Shown: piece by piece, positions 17,762 through 25,670 of the stretch | Numbering within the stretch: the stretch's first letter is position 1 | How the letters are laid out: every line of letters begins with the position of its first letter | Assembly: GCA_947589385.1 (NCBI GenBank) | Contig: CANPZW010000005.1 | Location: forward strand, 51,099 to 115,098 | Origin: an uncultured Clostridia bacterium | Lineage (GTDB): Bacteria > Bacillota > Clostridia > Christensenellales > Borkfalkiaceae | DNA: 64,000 nucleotides | Reading direction: 5' to 3' | Made by a program: the position numbers and the translations under genes | Notes under the pieces: model-generated | The model's database searches: none | What the model was told of the DNA's origin: nothing | Seen by the model: only the letters and a program-made list of their open reading frames with translations

Positions 17762-18262
17762 ATGAGAGCTATTTTACATGCCGATAAAGAGTGGGGGATA
17801 GGCAAAAACAACGGGCTTATGTTTAAGATTCCCGCCGATATGAAATTTTTCAAGGAGACTACTACGGGGAACGTCGTGGTAATGGGTTCGAACACGCTTA
17901 AATCCTTCCCCGGCGGAAAACCTTTGAAAGACAGGCTGAATATCGTGCTTTGGCCTGACGGCGAGGACAGGGATGATTGCCTTATCGTGCGTTCGCTGGA
18001 AGAACTGTTTGCGGAAATAGGAAAATACGACCCCGAAAGGGTCTTCGTCGTGGGCGGCAGGATGATGTATAAAACGCTTCTTCCGTACTGCACCGAGGTC
18101 CTTTTGACAAAGGTTGACGCCGTCGGCGGGGCGGACGCGTATTTCGAAAATCTCGACGAAAACGAAAATTTTTATCTTTTCAGCGAAAGCGAGCCCGAAG
18201 TTACAAACGGATATACAATCAGATTCTGCGTATATAAGAATAAAAATCCGCTGAAATATTGA
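17762..18262 (+). CDS. folA: Dihydrofolate reductase
   Basis: DHFR regenerates tetrahydrofolate from the dihydrofolate that ThyA releases, so the tight thyA-folA pair (3-bp gap) forms one functional unit. Visible motifs are DKEWGIGKNNGL at the N-terminus, the cofactor-contacting VVVMGSNTLKSFPGG, and VFVVGGRMMY. The usual LPWxLPxDxxxF is replaced by LMFKIPADMKFFKETT, with the catalytic acid at D27. The 166-residue length is normal. Confidence 0.93.
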   Translation: MRAILHADKEWGIGKNNGLMFKIPADMKFFKETTTGNVVVMGSNTLKSFPGGKPLKDRLNIVLWPDGEDRDDCLIVRSLEELFAEIGKYDPERVFVVGGRMMYKTLLPYCTEVLLTKVDAVGGADAYFENLDENENFYLFSESEPEVTNGYTIRFCVYKNKNPLKY

Positions 18263-18286
18263 TACGTATCGGCTTTAACGTTAAAA

Positions 18287-19180
18287 ATGAAAATCCGCTC
18301 GAAAATTTTAATCTTTTCTATCATTACCGCGCTGTGCCTTTATATAGGTTTGGGGTCGGTATGGCTTATGGAGGGCTGGGGCGTTTGGATACGCGCCGCG
18401 CTTCATGTTGCGGGCGCCGCGGGGTTTGTCGCGGGAATCGTCTTTTTGATAATCAAAAAGGACGCGCTGTTAAAAACAGACCTCGTCCTTATTTCCTGCT
18501 TTGCCCTCGTTTATACGGCGGTGGTAATACTGAATTTTACGGCTAATCTCAGCGAACTCGAAACCGACGGCGAAAAAATCAACCGCTTAACCGAGCTTTT
18601 GAGGAGCGCGGGCGGCTGGTCTATGGCTGTATTCGTTCTTGTTCAGATTTTGCAGGTGGTGGTTCTGCCGTTGCCCGCCGTGGTGTGCTATCTCCCGGGG
18701 GTGGCGATATGGGGACCGCTTACCGCTACTTTGCTCGCTTCGGTGGGCGTTCTTTTGGGCGCGGCGATTTGTTATCTTTTGGGCAGGCTTTTCGGCAGGC
18801 GTGTCGTGGAATGGATTGCGGGCAGGGAAGCGACCGAAAAGTATGCCGATTATTTGGGCAGAAAGGGCAAAACGCTGTTTGTTATTATGCAGATACTGCC
18901 CTTTTTCCCCGACGATATCCTCTGCCTTGTCGCGGGGCTTACGAAAATGAATTTTCCATTTTTTATCGCTACGATGATTATCGTACGTCCTGCGATAGTC
19001 GCTATGTATTGCTATCTCGGCAGCGGTTCGGTTATACCGTTTTCGGGCTGGGGAATACCCGTATGGATTGCGATTTTTGCGGTTTGCGTCGTGCTTGCCG
19101 TGCTTTCTTTTAAATATCAGGATAAGTTGGAAAGCCGCCTTAAAGGGCTTTTCAAAAATAAAAAAGATAAAAATCAATAA
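18287..19180 (+). CDS. TVP38/TMEM64 (DedA-like) membrane protein
   Basis: This 297-residue protein has two N-terminal membrane segments and then the VTT/SNARE-associated domain. The re-entrant signature is LPLPAVVCYLPGVAIWGP with LLGAAICYLLGRLFGRR. The second motif is QILPFFPDDILCLVAGLTKMNF. The C-terminus is lysine-rich and cytoplasmic. Relatives act as lipid scramblases or undecaprenyl-phosphate flippases and support membrane homeostasis; the exact lipid is not known here. It follows folA by 24 bp with no strong ribosome site, and ends at a strong terminator. Confidence 0.85.
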   Translation: MKIRSKILIFSIITALCLYIGLGSVWLMEGWGVWIRAALHVAGAAGFVAGIVFLIIKKDALLKTDLVLISCFALVYTAVVILNFTANLSELETDGEKINRLTELLRSAGGWSMAVFVLVQILQVVVLPLPAVVCYLPGVAIWGPLTATLLASVGVLLGAAICYLLGRLFGRRVVEWIAGREATEKYADYLGRKGKTLFVIMQILPFFPDDILCLVAGLTKMNFPFFIATMIIVRPAIVAMYCYLGSGSVIPFSGWGIPVWIAIFAVCVVLAVLSFKYQDKLESRLKGLFKNKKDKNQ

Positions 19181-19221
19181 CCGCAAATAACCGCATTTAT
19201 AATTCCGTATTTATATTCCGC

Positions 19222-19258
19222 AAACGGGCGGGGCGTGTACTTCACGCCCCGCCCGTTT
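19222..19258 (+). terminator. Strong hairpin after the DedA-like gene
   Basis: A 16-bp perfect stem (AAACGGGCGGGGCGTG with its complement) closes a 5-nt loop. It separates the DedA-like gene from the ZIP transporter. Confidence 0.7.
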
Positions 19259-19302
19259 AAACTCATACAATGTAGTATAAGTTTTAACCGGAGAAAAACA
19301 AA

Positions 19303-20076
19303 GTGCACTTTTTAACTTCGCTTTCTGGCGTCACGCTTGCTTTCATCGCCACCGCATTCACTTATTTAATGACGGCGGCGGGCGCGGCGCTTGTTTTTAT
19401 ATGCAAAAACGTAAACAAATCGGCATTTTCGCTTATGATGTCCAGCGCCGCGGGAATAATGCTGGCTTCGACCTTTTTTTCGTTGCTTTTGCCTGCAATG
19501 GAAAGCGCCCCCGAACCCACATGGCTCGTTCTTACGGCGGGCTTCGCGGCGGGCGGACTTCTGATAATCTTTACCGATATTCTTATAGGTAAGTTACATT
19601 TCTTTTCGGACAACAGGGAAAAGCGTTCGTCCGCGGTTATGTGCATCGCGGTGACTATGCATAACATCCCCGAAGGTCTTGCCGTGGGAGTAGCCTGCGG
19701 CGCGGTGATAGCAGGCGACGCGGCGACTTTGGTCGCGGCTGTAATGCTTGCTGTGGGAATAGGCATACAGAACTTCCCCGAAGGAATGTGCGTCTCTTTT
19801 CCGCTGCGCGCGAACGGCATGGGCAGAGGAAAATCCTTTTTCATAGGCCAGCTTTCGGGCGCGGTTGAAATCGTTGCGGGCGTTGCGGGCGCGGCGGCGG
19901 TTTCCGTTGCAAGCGGCATACTTCCGTGGGCTCTCGCGTTTTCAGCCGGCGCTATGCTTGCCGTAGTTTGCTCGGAACTCATTCCCGAAAGCTTTTCAAA
20001 CGGCAAAATTCAGGCGACAATCGGCATTATCGCCGGTTTTGCGCTTATGATGATTCTCGATATAGCGTTCGGTTGA
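19303..20076 (+). CDS. ZIP family metal transporter (ZupT-like)
   Basis: This 257-residue membrane protein has about eight helices. The two metal-binding helix motifs of the ZIP family are intact: MHNIPEGLAVGVACG in helix 4 and IQNFPEGMCVSFPLR in helix 5. It imports zinc or another divalent metal. The start is a GTG at 19303 with a CCGGAG site upstream. No metal-response operator is evident. The SDR gene follows 33 bp later. Confidence 0.9.
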   Translation: MHFLTSLSGVTLAFIATAFTYLMTAAGAALVFICKNVNKSAFSLMMSSAAGIMLASTFFSLLLPAMESAPEPTWLVLTAGFAAGGLLIIFTDILIGKLHFFSDNREKRSSAVMCIAVTMHNIPEGLAVGVACGAVIAGDAATLVAAVMLAVGIGIQNFPEGMCVSFPLRANGMGRGKSFFIGQLSGAVEIVAGVAGAAAVSVASGILPWALAFSAGAMLAVVCSELIPESFSNGKIQATIGIIAGFALMMILDIAFG

Positions 20077-20108
20077 ATAATTTACAAAAATTTCCGCAAC
20101 ATAGGAGT

Positions 20109-20912
20109 ATGGAAAAGAAATCAGACAAAAAAACCGCGGTTGTGGTGGGCGGAAGCTCGGGTATAGGTTATGAAACCTGCGTTCTTCTCGCCGACCGCGG
20201 CTGGAACGTGGTAAACATATCCCGTAGTCCCTGCAAAAACGGCAAAGTGGTCAATTTACAGGCGGACGTCGCCGACGGCGCAGCCCTGAACTCGGCGATT
20301 AAAAAAGCCGCCGTCAAAAACGGCGTATCCCTCCTTATTTACAGCGCGGGTTTTTCGATGGCGGCGCCCATCGAGTACGCCAAAGAAGAGGACTATAAGT
20401 ATCTCTTCGAGGTCAACTTTTTCGGCGCGCTGCGCGCCATACAGGCGGTGATTCCGTATATGAAAAAGAAGGGCGGCAGAATAATTTTAATAGGCTCTCT
20501 CGGCGGTAATCTGCCTATCAGCTTCGACAGTTTTTATTCCGCTTCCAAGGCGGCGCTGGAAATGCTCTGCCGAAACGCATACAGCGAATTGAAGCCTTAC
20601 AACATCAAGGTTACGGGCGTTTTGCCCGGCGGCACTTGTACGGGCTTTACGTTCAAACGCAAGGTGTATAACGAAAGCGAAACGGGCATATATTCGGGCA
20701 GCGTAAATAAGGCAGTCGCCGCGCTTGCGCATATGGAGCAGAGCGGAATGTCGCCCGCGGAAGTCGCGCGCATTATATGCAGCCTCATAACGATGGACAA
20801 CCCCCCCGTCATCAAAAGTTGCGGCGCAAAGAATACGGTTTACAGACTTTTCTCCCGCATTATGCCCGAAAAGGTCACGCTTAATTTAAACGATAGGATG
20901 TACAACCAGTGA
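20109..20912 (+). CDS. Short-chain dehydrogenase/reductase
   Basis: This is a classical SDR oxidoreductase of 267 residues. It has the NAD(P)-binding glycine motif GGSSGIGYE near the N-terminus. The structural NAG motif reads IYSAG, and the catalytic Ser and Tyr-x-x-x-Lys are seen as IGSLGG and YSASK. The substrate is unknown. The ORF track begins at 19926 inside the ZIP gene; the true start is the ATG at 20109, preceded by ATAGGAG. The C-terminal extension (RLFSRIMPEKVTLNLN) resembles family members acting on lipid-like substrates, but this is weak. Confidence 0.88.
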   Translation: MEKKSDKKTAVVVGGSSGIGYETCVLLADRGWNVVNISRSPCKNGKVVNLQADVADGAALNSAIKKAAVKNGVSLLIYSAGFSMAAPIEYAKEEDYKYLFEVNFFGALRAIQAVIPYMKKKGGRIILIGSLGGNLPISFDSFYSASKAALEMLCRNAYSELKPYNIKVTGVLPGGTCTGFTFKRKVYNESETGIYSGSVNKAVAALAHMEQSGMSPAEVARIICSLITMDNPPVIKSCGAKNTVYRLFSRIMPEKVTLNLNDRMYNQ

Positions 20913-20987
20913 GGAAGGAATATGACCTTTCCCGCCGCGACGAAAGGGAAAGTTTGGTAAAAGCGCCTAAGGGCGGGGGTATGAAGA

Positions 20988-21437
20988 ATGACAGGAAGAA
21001 CCCGTGAAAATTACAACAAGAACTATCTCGAATACGTAAAAACGCAGGACCCGCCCACAAAGCATTTTAAAAACTGTGCTGCGGCGTTCGGCGTAGGCGG
21101 GCTTATATGCTGCATAGGGCAGTTCATCCGCTATATGCTGTCCTATATAGGGCTTACGGGCGACGAGCTTGCCGGGGCGACTTCGGTCGTGCTTATTTTT
21201 CTCGGCTGTCTTTTGACGGGATTGGGCGTCTATGACAGAATAGGCAGATACGCGGGCGCGGGTTCTATCGTGCCTATCACGGGGTTTGCCAACAGCGTTA
21301 CGTCCCCCGCAATCGAGTTCAAAACGGAGGGCTGGATATACGGCATGGCTGCCAAAATGTTCACCGTCGCCGGCGCGATAATAGTATTCGGCGTGTGTTC
21401 GGGCGTTATTGTCGGTCTGATTTATTTGTTTGTATGA
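20988..21437 (+). CDS. spoVAC: Stage V sporulation protein AC
   Basis: This 149-residue membrane protein matches SpoVAC, with the conserved ALIxCIGQ-like GGLICCIGQFIRYML, LTGLGVYDRIGRYAGAG and IVPITGFANSVTSPAIEFKTEGW. SpoVA proteins form the channel that moves dipicolinic acid into the forespore and out at germination; SpoVAC is reported to be mechanosensitive. It implies that the lineage forms spores or did so recently. Its stop overlaps the spoVAD start (ATGA). No clear sigma-G promoter was found by eye. Confidence 0.93.
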   Translation: MTGRTRENYNKNYLEYVKTQDPPTKHFKNCAAAFGVGGLICCIGQFIRYMLSYIGLTGDELAGATSVVLIFLGCLLTGLGVYDRIGRYAGAGSIVPITGFANSVTSPAIEFKTEGWIYGMAAKMFTVAGAIIVFGVCSGVIVGLIYLFV

Positions 21438-22072
21438 AAAAGGGCAATACGTTATTTTTTAAAAACGCCCCCGCAATTCTCTCATTTGCCGCCGTGTGCG
21501 GCTCTAAGGAGAAGGAGGGAATAGTCGGTACGTACGCCGATATAACGCTTGAAGACGATATGTACGGCGAAAGCACGTACGAAAAAGCGGAGTGCAAAAT
21601 GCTCTCCACCGCCATATCGCTTGCCATAAAAAAGAGCGGGCTTGAAGAGAATAAGATAGACGTTCTTCTTTCGGGCGATTTGTTGAACCAGATTATTTCG
21701 GCAAGTTTCGCCGCGCGCGACTTCGAATTTCCGTTTTTGGGGCTTTATTCGGCGTGTTCGACGATGAGCGAAAGTATTCTTCTCGGCGCGTCTTTGGTGG
21801 ACGGAGGATATGTAAATACGGCTGTTTGCGCCACGGGCAGCCATTTTGCCTCGGCGGAAAGGCAGTACCGATATCCTTTGGAGCTGGGCTGTACCCGTCC
21901 GCCGCAATCCCAGTGGACTGTTACGGGCGCGGGCGGACTTGTGCTCGGCAAGTCGGATAAAGGAGTTAAAGTCACCTGCGGCACAATGGGCAGAGTCCGC
22001 GACTACGGCGTGACAGACGTAAACAACATGGGCGCCGCAATGGCGCCTGTTAATGCTATTATAGCACCATAA
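21434..22072 (+). pseudogene. spoVAD: Stage V sporulation protein AD, 3'-truncated at the element boundary
   Basis: The first 212 residues match SpoVAD, a thiolase-like protein that binds dipicolinic acid. Matching segments include LLSGDLLNQIISASFAARDF, FLGLYSACSTMSES and DYGVTDVNNMGAAMAP. Intact SpoVAD is about 338 residues. Here the match ends after MAP, and seven further codons lead to TAA at 22070. Foreign sequence continues for the rest of the window, so an insertion has split the gene. The actual start is the ATG at 21434 overlapping spoVAC, not the ORF-track 21395. If the insertion excises cleanly, spoVAD could be restored. Confidence 0.88.
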
Positions 22073-22095
22073 CATATGGTGATAATGATACTTAA
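22045..22095. other. Candidate element end (attL) inside spoVAD
   Basis: Homology to SpoVAD is lost between about 22050 and 22072. Here the inverted arms CACCAT and ATGGTG (22065-22070, 22076-22081) flank AACAT, and ATTAT/ATAAT extends the dyad with a small offset. This is the size of a recombinase core site. The exact crossover cannot be placed without the other end. Confidence 0.4.
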
Positions 22096-22136
22096 CACAA
22101 AAATAAAATAAGGAGGTACATAGCCAATGTTATGAA

Positions 22137-22167
22137 AAAACGGCGGATTTCCGCCGTTTTTTTCTAT
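22137..22167. terminator. Bidirectional terminator at the element edge
   Basis: AAAACGGCGG-ATTT-CCGCCGTTTT is followed by T-runs on plus and preceded by A-runs. It sits between the spoVAD stub and the convergent gene ending at 22198. A GGAGG site and a three-codon frame (ATG TTA TGA) lie just before it at 22112-22134. Confidence 0.75.
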
Positions 22168-22197
22168 AAATTACCTAACCGTATTATATTTGCAAAA

Positions 22198-22887
22198 TCA
22201 AATAAACGTTTCTTGTATCACGTCAACAATCGAGCGGCTGCTGTCGGTTACGTACTCTTGATATTCTGTAATATAAATAATTTCTTTGTCTTTTTGGATT
22301 TTTGCTTTACTGTTTAATATGATTATCCCGCCGGTTGCTGTTTTGGTATCCGAGTAGGATATGAAATATTGAGGTAAGGTGATGTCTGTAAATTTATCCG
22401 TAATTTCAAAACTCGGATATGTGTAGTTAGGATTGCAGACCGCAACAAAATCAAATTTGATTGTTGTGTTTATGTGCATCATATGAATGGAATAAAGAAT
22501 GGTATCGCCGCTGACTTTATCTATTGTCTTATCAACGGAGATGTCATATAACGATTTATCTATATTAAAATCGTATTCTTTCATATCGGCGTCCATTTCA
22601 TCGAATGTGGAGTTTGATATTTCAAAGTTTTCTTCCAAATATATTGGAAGTGTATCGGTTGATGCAAATGGATAAAACACGAGAACACATACAAGAATAA
22701 CGGCAGAAACCGCAACGCTTGCCGCGCCTGCAATCCATTTTAAATTACGCTTCCAAAAATTTTGTTTGGGTTTTGGTGCGTTTTCGATTTGTTCTAACAT
22801 TGAATAGTATTTTTGGTTTTTTCCGGCTTCCAAAATTTGTTGCTTATCAATATCAGATTGTTGTTTTAAGAAGTTTTTGCCTTTCAT
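22198..22887 (-). CDS. Single-pass membrane protein, likely anti-sigma factor
   Basis: This 229-residue protein has a cytoplasmic head of about 50 residues, one membrane segment (WIAGAASVAVSAVILVCVLVFYPF) and an outside domain of about 150 residues. I find no named family in the sequence. Its layout and its place at the end of a sigma factor-peptidase-membrane protein set suggest it holds the ECF sigma factor at the membrane. That role is inference from context. Its ATG lies one base from the stop of the peptidase gene, so the two are co-transcribed. Confidence 0.6.
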   Translation of the reverse strand: MKGKNFLKQQSDIDKQQILEAGKNQKYYSMLEQIENAPKPKQNFWKRNLKWIAGAASVAVSAVILVCVLVFYPFASTDTLPIYLEENFEISNSTFDEMDADMKEYDFNIDKSLYDISVDKTIDKVSGDTILYSIHMMHINTTIKFDFVAVCNPNYTYPSFEITDKFTDITLPQYFISYSDTKTATGGIIILNSKAKIQKDKEIIYITEYQEYVTDSSRSIVDVIQETFI

Positions 22888-22888
22888 A

Positions 22889-23728
22889 TCAATAAATATT
22901 TACCGCCAAAACGTCGTTGATGGTTGTATTGTAATGTATATTGAATAATCCGCTTGAATTATAAAATGTTCCCGAAGCGACATAAATGTAGTCGTAATTT
23001 TCTGTGCCGTTGTTTGTCACATAGGTATAGGTTTCATAGCCGAAGCCTACCATAATGTGATTAGCGGTGGAAGTAAGGCAGTCAACGCTATCTTCATTGT
23101 CATATGGAAAGATGTCGCAAACATTATATCCGCCCAAAAACAATACTACCGGATATCCGGCTTCTATGTAGTCCTGTGCTTTACCAAAATCAAACGAGCC
23201 GTTTGACATGCAAGAATAGAATTGTATGTGTTTTCCCTTTTCGATGCAGAACCGCGTTACGCCTAGCTTAAAATCGTTCTCGGTTGCGCCGTAGCCGTCG
23301 CCCGTTATGTATTGGTATAATGTTTCGATAGTTTGTTTAACATTTGAATCTTCGATATGGTAAATAAAAAGGTCAGTATCTTCTATTTTCCTTCCCGAAA
23401 CATGGTCTGGAATGAGATTTTCGTCAAACCTATCGTAGTAGCCTATAAGATTCCCCGCCGCAACTGCCGCGCACGAACCGACAGCCGGGGCATAGGTGTA
23501 TGACGGGCACATGGCGGCTTGATAGTAAGAAGAAGTTAAAGTTTTGCTGATATAGGGAATATCAAACCAAAATTGCGAGGAATCTGAATTTTCCCCTGTG
23601 TAAAAAGTGTCGTAGTAATACACTTTTTCGTTTGTATGCACATCTGCCGTATTGACCGTAGGAACAGACCACGTGCAGAGGAACATAACAGTACCTAATA
23701 AAATCGAGCTTAAATGTAACATTTTCAA
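22889..23728 (-). CDS. Secreted papain-like cysteine peptidase (C39-like)
   Basis: This 279-residue protein has an N-terminal signal peptide (MLHLSSILLGTVMFLCTWSVP). The catalytic cysteine is Cys86 in AVGSCAAVAAGNLIGYYD and the catalytic histidine His223 in TANHIMVGFGY, followed by an aromatic GYETY turn. This matches the C39-like papain fold seen in many secreted Bacillota proteins. It could process or cross-link surface proteins; no target can be read from the sequence. It sits between the sigma factor and the membrane protein, with its own candidate ECF promoter directly upstream. Confidence 0.7.
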   Translation of the reverse strand: MKMLHLSSILLGTVMFLCTWSVPTVNTADVHTNEKVYYYDTFYTGENSDSSQFWFDIPYISKTLTSSYYQAAMCPSYTYAPAVGSCAAVAAGNLIGYYDRFDENLIPDHVSGRKIEDTDLFIYHIEDSNVKQTIETLYQYITGDGYGATENDFKLGVTRFCIEKGKHIQFYSCMSNGSFDFGKAQDYIEAGYPVVLFLGGYNVCDIFPYDNEDSVDCLTSTANHIMVGFGYETYTYVTNNGTENYDYIYVASGTFYNSSGLFNIHYNTTINDVLAVNIY

Positions 23729-23753
23729 TCTCCTTTTAAGTGTTCTACTGTTC

Positions 23754-23786
23754 TGACAGTAATTTGATTAAAAATGTGACATATTT
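23754..23786 (-). promoter_or_regulatory. Candidate ECF sigma promoter for the peptidase operon
   Basis: On the minus strand TCACATTTTTAAT is followed at a fixed 26-nt span by TGTCA. The same layout occurs in plus orientation at 24383-24412, upstream of the recombinase. Such GTCACA-type -35 and GTC-type -10 elements resemble ECF promoters. Confidence 0.4.
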
Positions 23787-23788
23787 TT

Positions 23789-24298
23789 TTAATTTTTAGA
23801 AAAAAATTTTTTCAGCTCTGCGTAAGCCCTGCTCACGCGCTTCCGCAAGTTAACATATTCAATGCCGAGAACATCTGAAATTTCTTTGAAAGAGTAACCC
23901 TCCCAAAAGTGCATATAGAGTATAGTCTGAGAGGTTTTGTCCAAAGCCGATAAATATTTTTTCATATCCTCGCTTAAAATAAGGCTATCAATATCGAACG
24001 GAGCGGGGAACGTAGGGTGCAGAGGTAAATCGAAGTATATTTTATCGAGCGTGTTTTTAGCTAAATTTTCCGCAAGCGTGAAAAGCCACGCGGTGGGATT
24101 GTTTATTGTTTCTTTCTGTTCTAATTTTAAAAGTTTTAAAAAAAGTTCTTGTGCAATTTCCTCCGCCGAGATTTGATTCCCGAAGCAACGCCTTAAATGG
24201 AAAACGATTTTGGGATAAAATTCGTTATAGAGCTGTTCAAATGCTTTTACGTCGGTATTAAGTTTGCGAAACAGTTTGTTAAATTTATTAGCGTTCAT
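23789..24298 (-). CDS. ECF-type RNA polymerase sigma factor
   Basis: This 169-residue protein has sigma region 2 (FEQLYNEFYPKIVFHLRRCFG, then EEIAQELFLKLLK) and region 4 with a helix-turn-helix (YSFKEISDVLGIEYVNLRKRVSRAYAEL). There is no region 3, as in ECF sigmas. It heads a minus-strand set with the secreted peptidase and the putative anti-sigma protein. It is likely to control these and perhaps the recombinase next door. Its base composition is more AT-rich than the chromosomal genes before 22 kb. Confidence 0.88.
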   Translation of the reverse strand: MNANKFNKLFRKLNTDVKAFEQLYNEFYPKIVFHLRRCFGNQISAEEIAQELFLKLLKLEQKETINNPTAWLFTLAENLAKNTLDKIYFDLPLHPTFPAPFDIDSLILSEDMKKYLSALDKTSQTILYMHFWEGYSFKEISDVLGIEYVNLRKRVSRAYAELKKFFSKN

Positions 24299-24382
24299 TG
24301 GTCTTTGGTGTTTGCTTTATATACTTTATATAATTATATAAATAAAATTTTTATCTGAATTTCTTATAATTTTTAAAATTTA

Positions 24383-24412
24383 TGGTCACATTTTAATAAA
24401 ATAAGTTGTCAA
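24383..24412 (+). promoter_or_regulatory. Candidate ECF sigma promoter upstream of the recombinase
   Basis: GTCACATTTTAATAAAA and a TGTCA element have the same 26-nt TCACA-to-TGTCA span as upstream of the peptidase gene. It would place the recombinase under the neighbouring sigma factor. The rest of the 24299-24578 gap is AT-rich. Confidence 0.35.
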
Positions 24413-24486
24413 AAAGATAAATAAAAATTATAACAAAAAATTGTAAGAAAAACGGAAATAATAAATTCGGGTTAGGGATTATGGAT

Positions 24487-24514
24487 GGGCAGTTCTAAAA
24501 GTATAGTTCTGCCC
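24487..24514 (+). terminator. Hairpin in the recombinase leader
   Basis: GGGCAG and CTGCCC close a 16-nt loop and are followed by TTAAATTTT. It could attenuate transcripts entering the recombinase gene. Confidence 0.4.
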
Positions 24515-24578
24515 TTAAATTTTGCCGTTTTGAATATCGGGAGCATAAAGAAAGATACTTAAATTCGGAGGAAGTTTT

Positions 24579-25484
24579 ATGAAATATCGCGAATGGTTGG
24601 AGCAATGGCTGTTTTTGGTGAAGCCGTCAATCAAGCAATGCACATATGAACGCTATACGTCGGTTGTAAAAATCCACTTGAAACCGAATTTAGGCGAATA
24701 CGACATAGACGACCTTACCGCGCGGCACCTCCAAACGCTGATTGCAAATTTGTCGGGAGCTTATTCGCCCGGCACGATAAACTGCATAGCGTTTGTGGCG
24801 AAGCGTTCGCTGTTGTGCGCGGAAGAATTGGAAGTAAGGCAAACCCGCTTGAATTGCAAAATGCGTTACAGACTGCGCTATAAACGCGATATTAAATGCC
24901 TTACGGTGGCAAACCAAATGAAATTGGAAAAATATGTGAGCAATTCGGAGATTCCCAAACTGTTCGGGATAACCATTTGCTTATACACGGGTTTACGCGT
25001 GGGCGAGCTTTTGGCGTTGAAGTGGAGCGACATAGATTTCAAAAATTCGATAATTTATGTGAACAGCACCTGTCACGACATTTATACCAACGCGGGCTAC
25101 GAAAAGCTTATCGTTGCGCCAAAGACCTTTACTTCCAAACGCGAAATACCGTTGCCGAAACGGATAACCCCCGGCTTGAAAGATTTAAGCAAAGCAAGCA
25201 AAAGCGATTTCGTTATTTCGGGCAAAGATGGACAGGTAGTATCGAAGCGTTCCTATGAAAGCACGTTCGGCAGCGTACTTAAAAAACTGGGATTGCCGCA
25301 TATGGGCTTGCACAGCCTGCGGCATACTTTTGCCACGCGCGCGCTTGAAAGCGGAATGGACGTAAAAACGCTTTCGGAGATTTTGGGACACAAAAACGCG
25401 GCGATTACATTGAATTGCTATGTTCACAGTTTGTCCGAACACAAGCGGGCGATGATGAACAAAGTTGGCAAAAATTTACAGTAA
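24579..25484 (+). CDS. Tyrosine recombinase, probable invertase of the adjacent promoter switch
   Basis: This 301-residue protein has a SAM-like core-binding domain (1-90) and a phage-integrase catalytic domain. All key residues are visible: Arg140 (TGLRVGEL), a Lys near 188, His245 and Arg248 (HSLRHT), His271 (LGHKN) and the nucleophile Tyr281 (NCYVHS). It lacks the N-terminal arm-binding domain typical of large ICE integrases such as Tn916 Int. A pair of inverted recombinase-like sites flanking a promoter starts 39 bp after its stop. I therefore infer it inverts that segment. It could alternatively be the element's integrase, or do both. A GGAGG site fixes the start. Confidence 0.92.
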   Translation: MKYREWLEQWLFLVKPSIKQCTYERYTSVVKIHLKPNLGEYDIDDLTARHLQTLIANLSGAYSPGTINCIAFVAKRSLLCAEELEVRQTRLNCKMRYRLRYKRDIKCLTVANQMKLEKYVSNSEIPKLFGITICLYTGLRVGELLALKWSDIDFKNSIIYVNSTCHDIYTNAGYEKLIVAPKTFTSKREIPLPKRITPGLKDLSKASKSDFVISGKDGQVVSKRSYESTFGSVLKKLGLPHMGLHSLRHTFATRALESGMDVKTLSEILGHKNAAITLNCYVHSLSEHKRAMMNKVGKNLQ

Positions 25485-25493
25485 AAACGCTAT

Positions 25494-25516
25494 AAAAAAA
25501 GGCGTTCAACAACGCC
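25494..25516 (-). terminator. Leftward intrinsic terminator between recombinase and invertible promoter
   Basis: Read on the minus strand, GGCGTT-GTTG-AACGCC is followed by seven Ts. It would stop transcripts leaving the invertible segment leftward, that is, when the promoter is flipped. Confidence 0.75.
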
Positions 25517-25522
25517 GTAAAA

Positions 25523-25548
25523 TTTCAAAGTAAACCCTATACTTTGAA
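25523..25548 (+). repeat. Left inverted repeat (recombination site) of the invertible segment
   Basis: This 26-bp repeat has 9-bp palindromic arms TTCAAAGTA and TACTTTGAA around the asymmetric 7-bp core AACCCTA, plus one matching outer base. The right copy at 25671-25696 is its exact reverse complement. Confidence 0.9.
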
Positions 25549-25627
25549 AAAATTAAGGATAAAAGCCGCGTTTTTGTAAAGTTATGTATCTTCTGTAAAT
25601 TTTTTACAAAAAATTTTTATTATTTCC

Positions 25628-25656
25628 TTGACAAAATTAAACCTAAGTGATATTTT
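25628..25656 (+). promoter_or_regulatory. Extended -10 sigma-A promoter inside the invertible segment
   Basis: TTGACA (25628-25633), a 17-bp spacer and TATTTT (25651-25656) with a TGA extended -10 element point rightward. Transcription should begin near 25663, inside the segment, and cross the right repeat into the lipoprotein gene. Confidence 0.8.
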
Positions 25657-25670
25657 AATAGTGAATAAAA

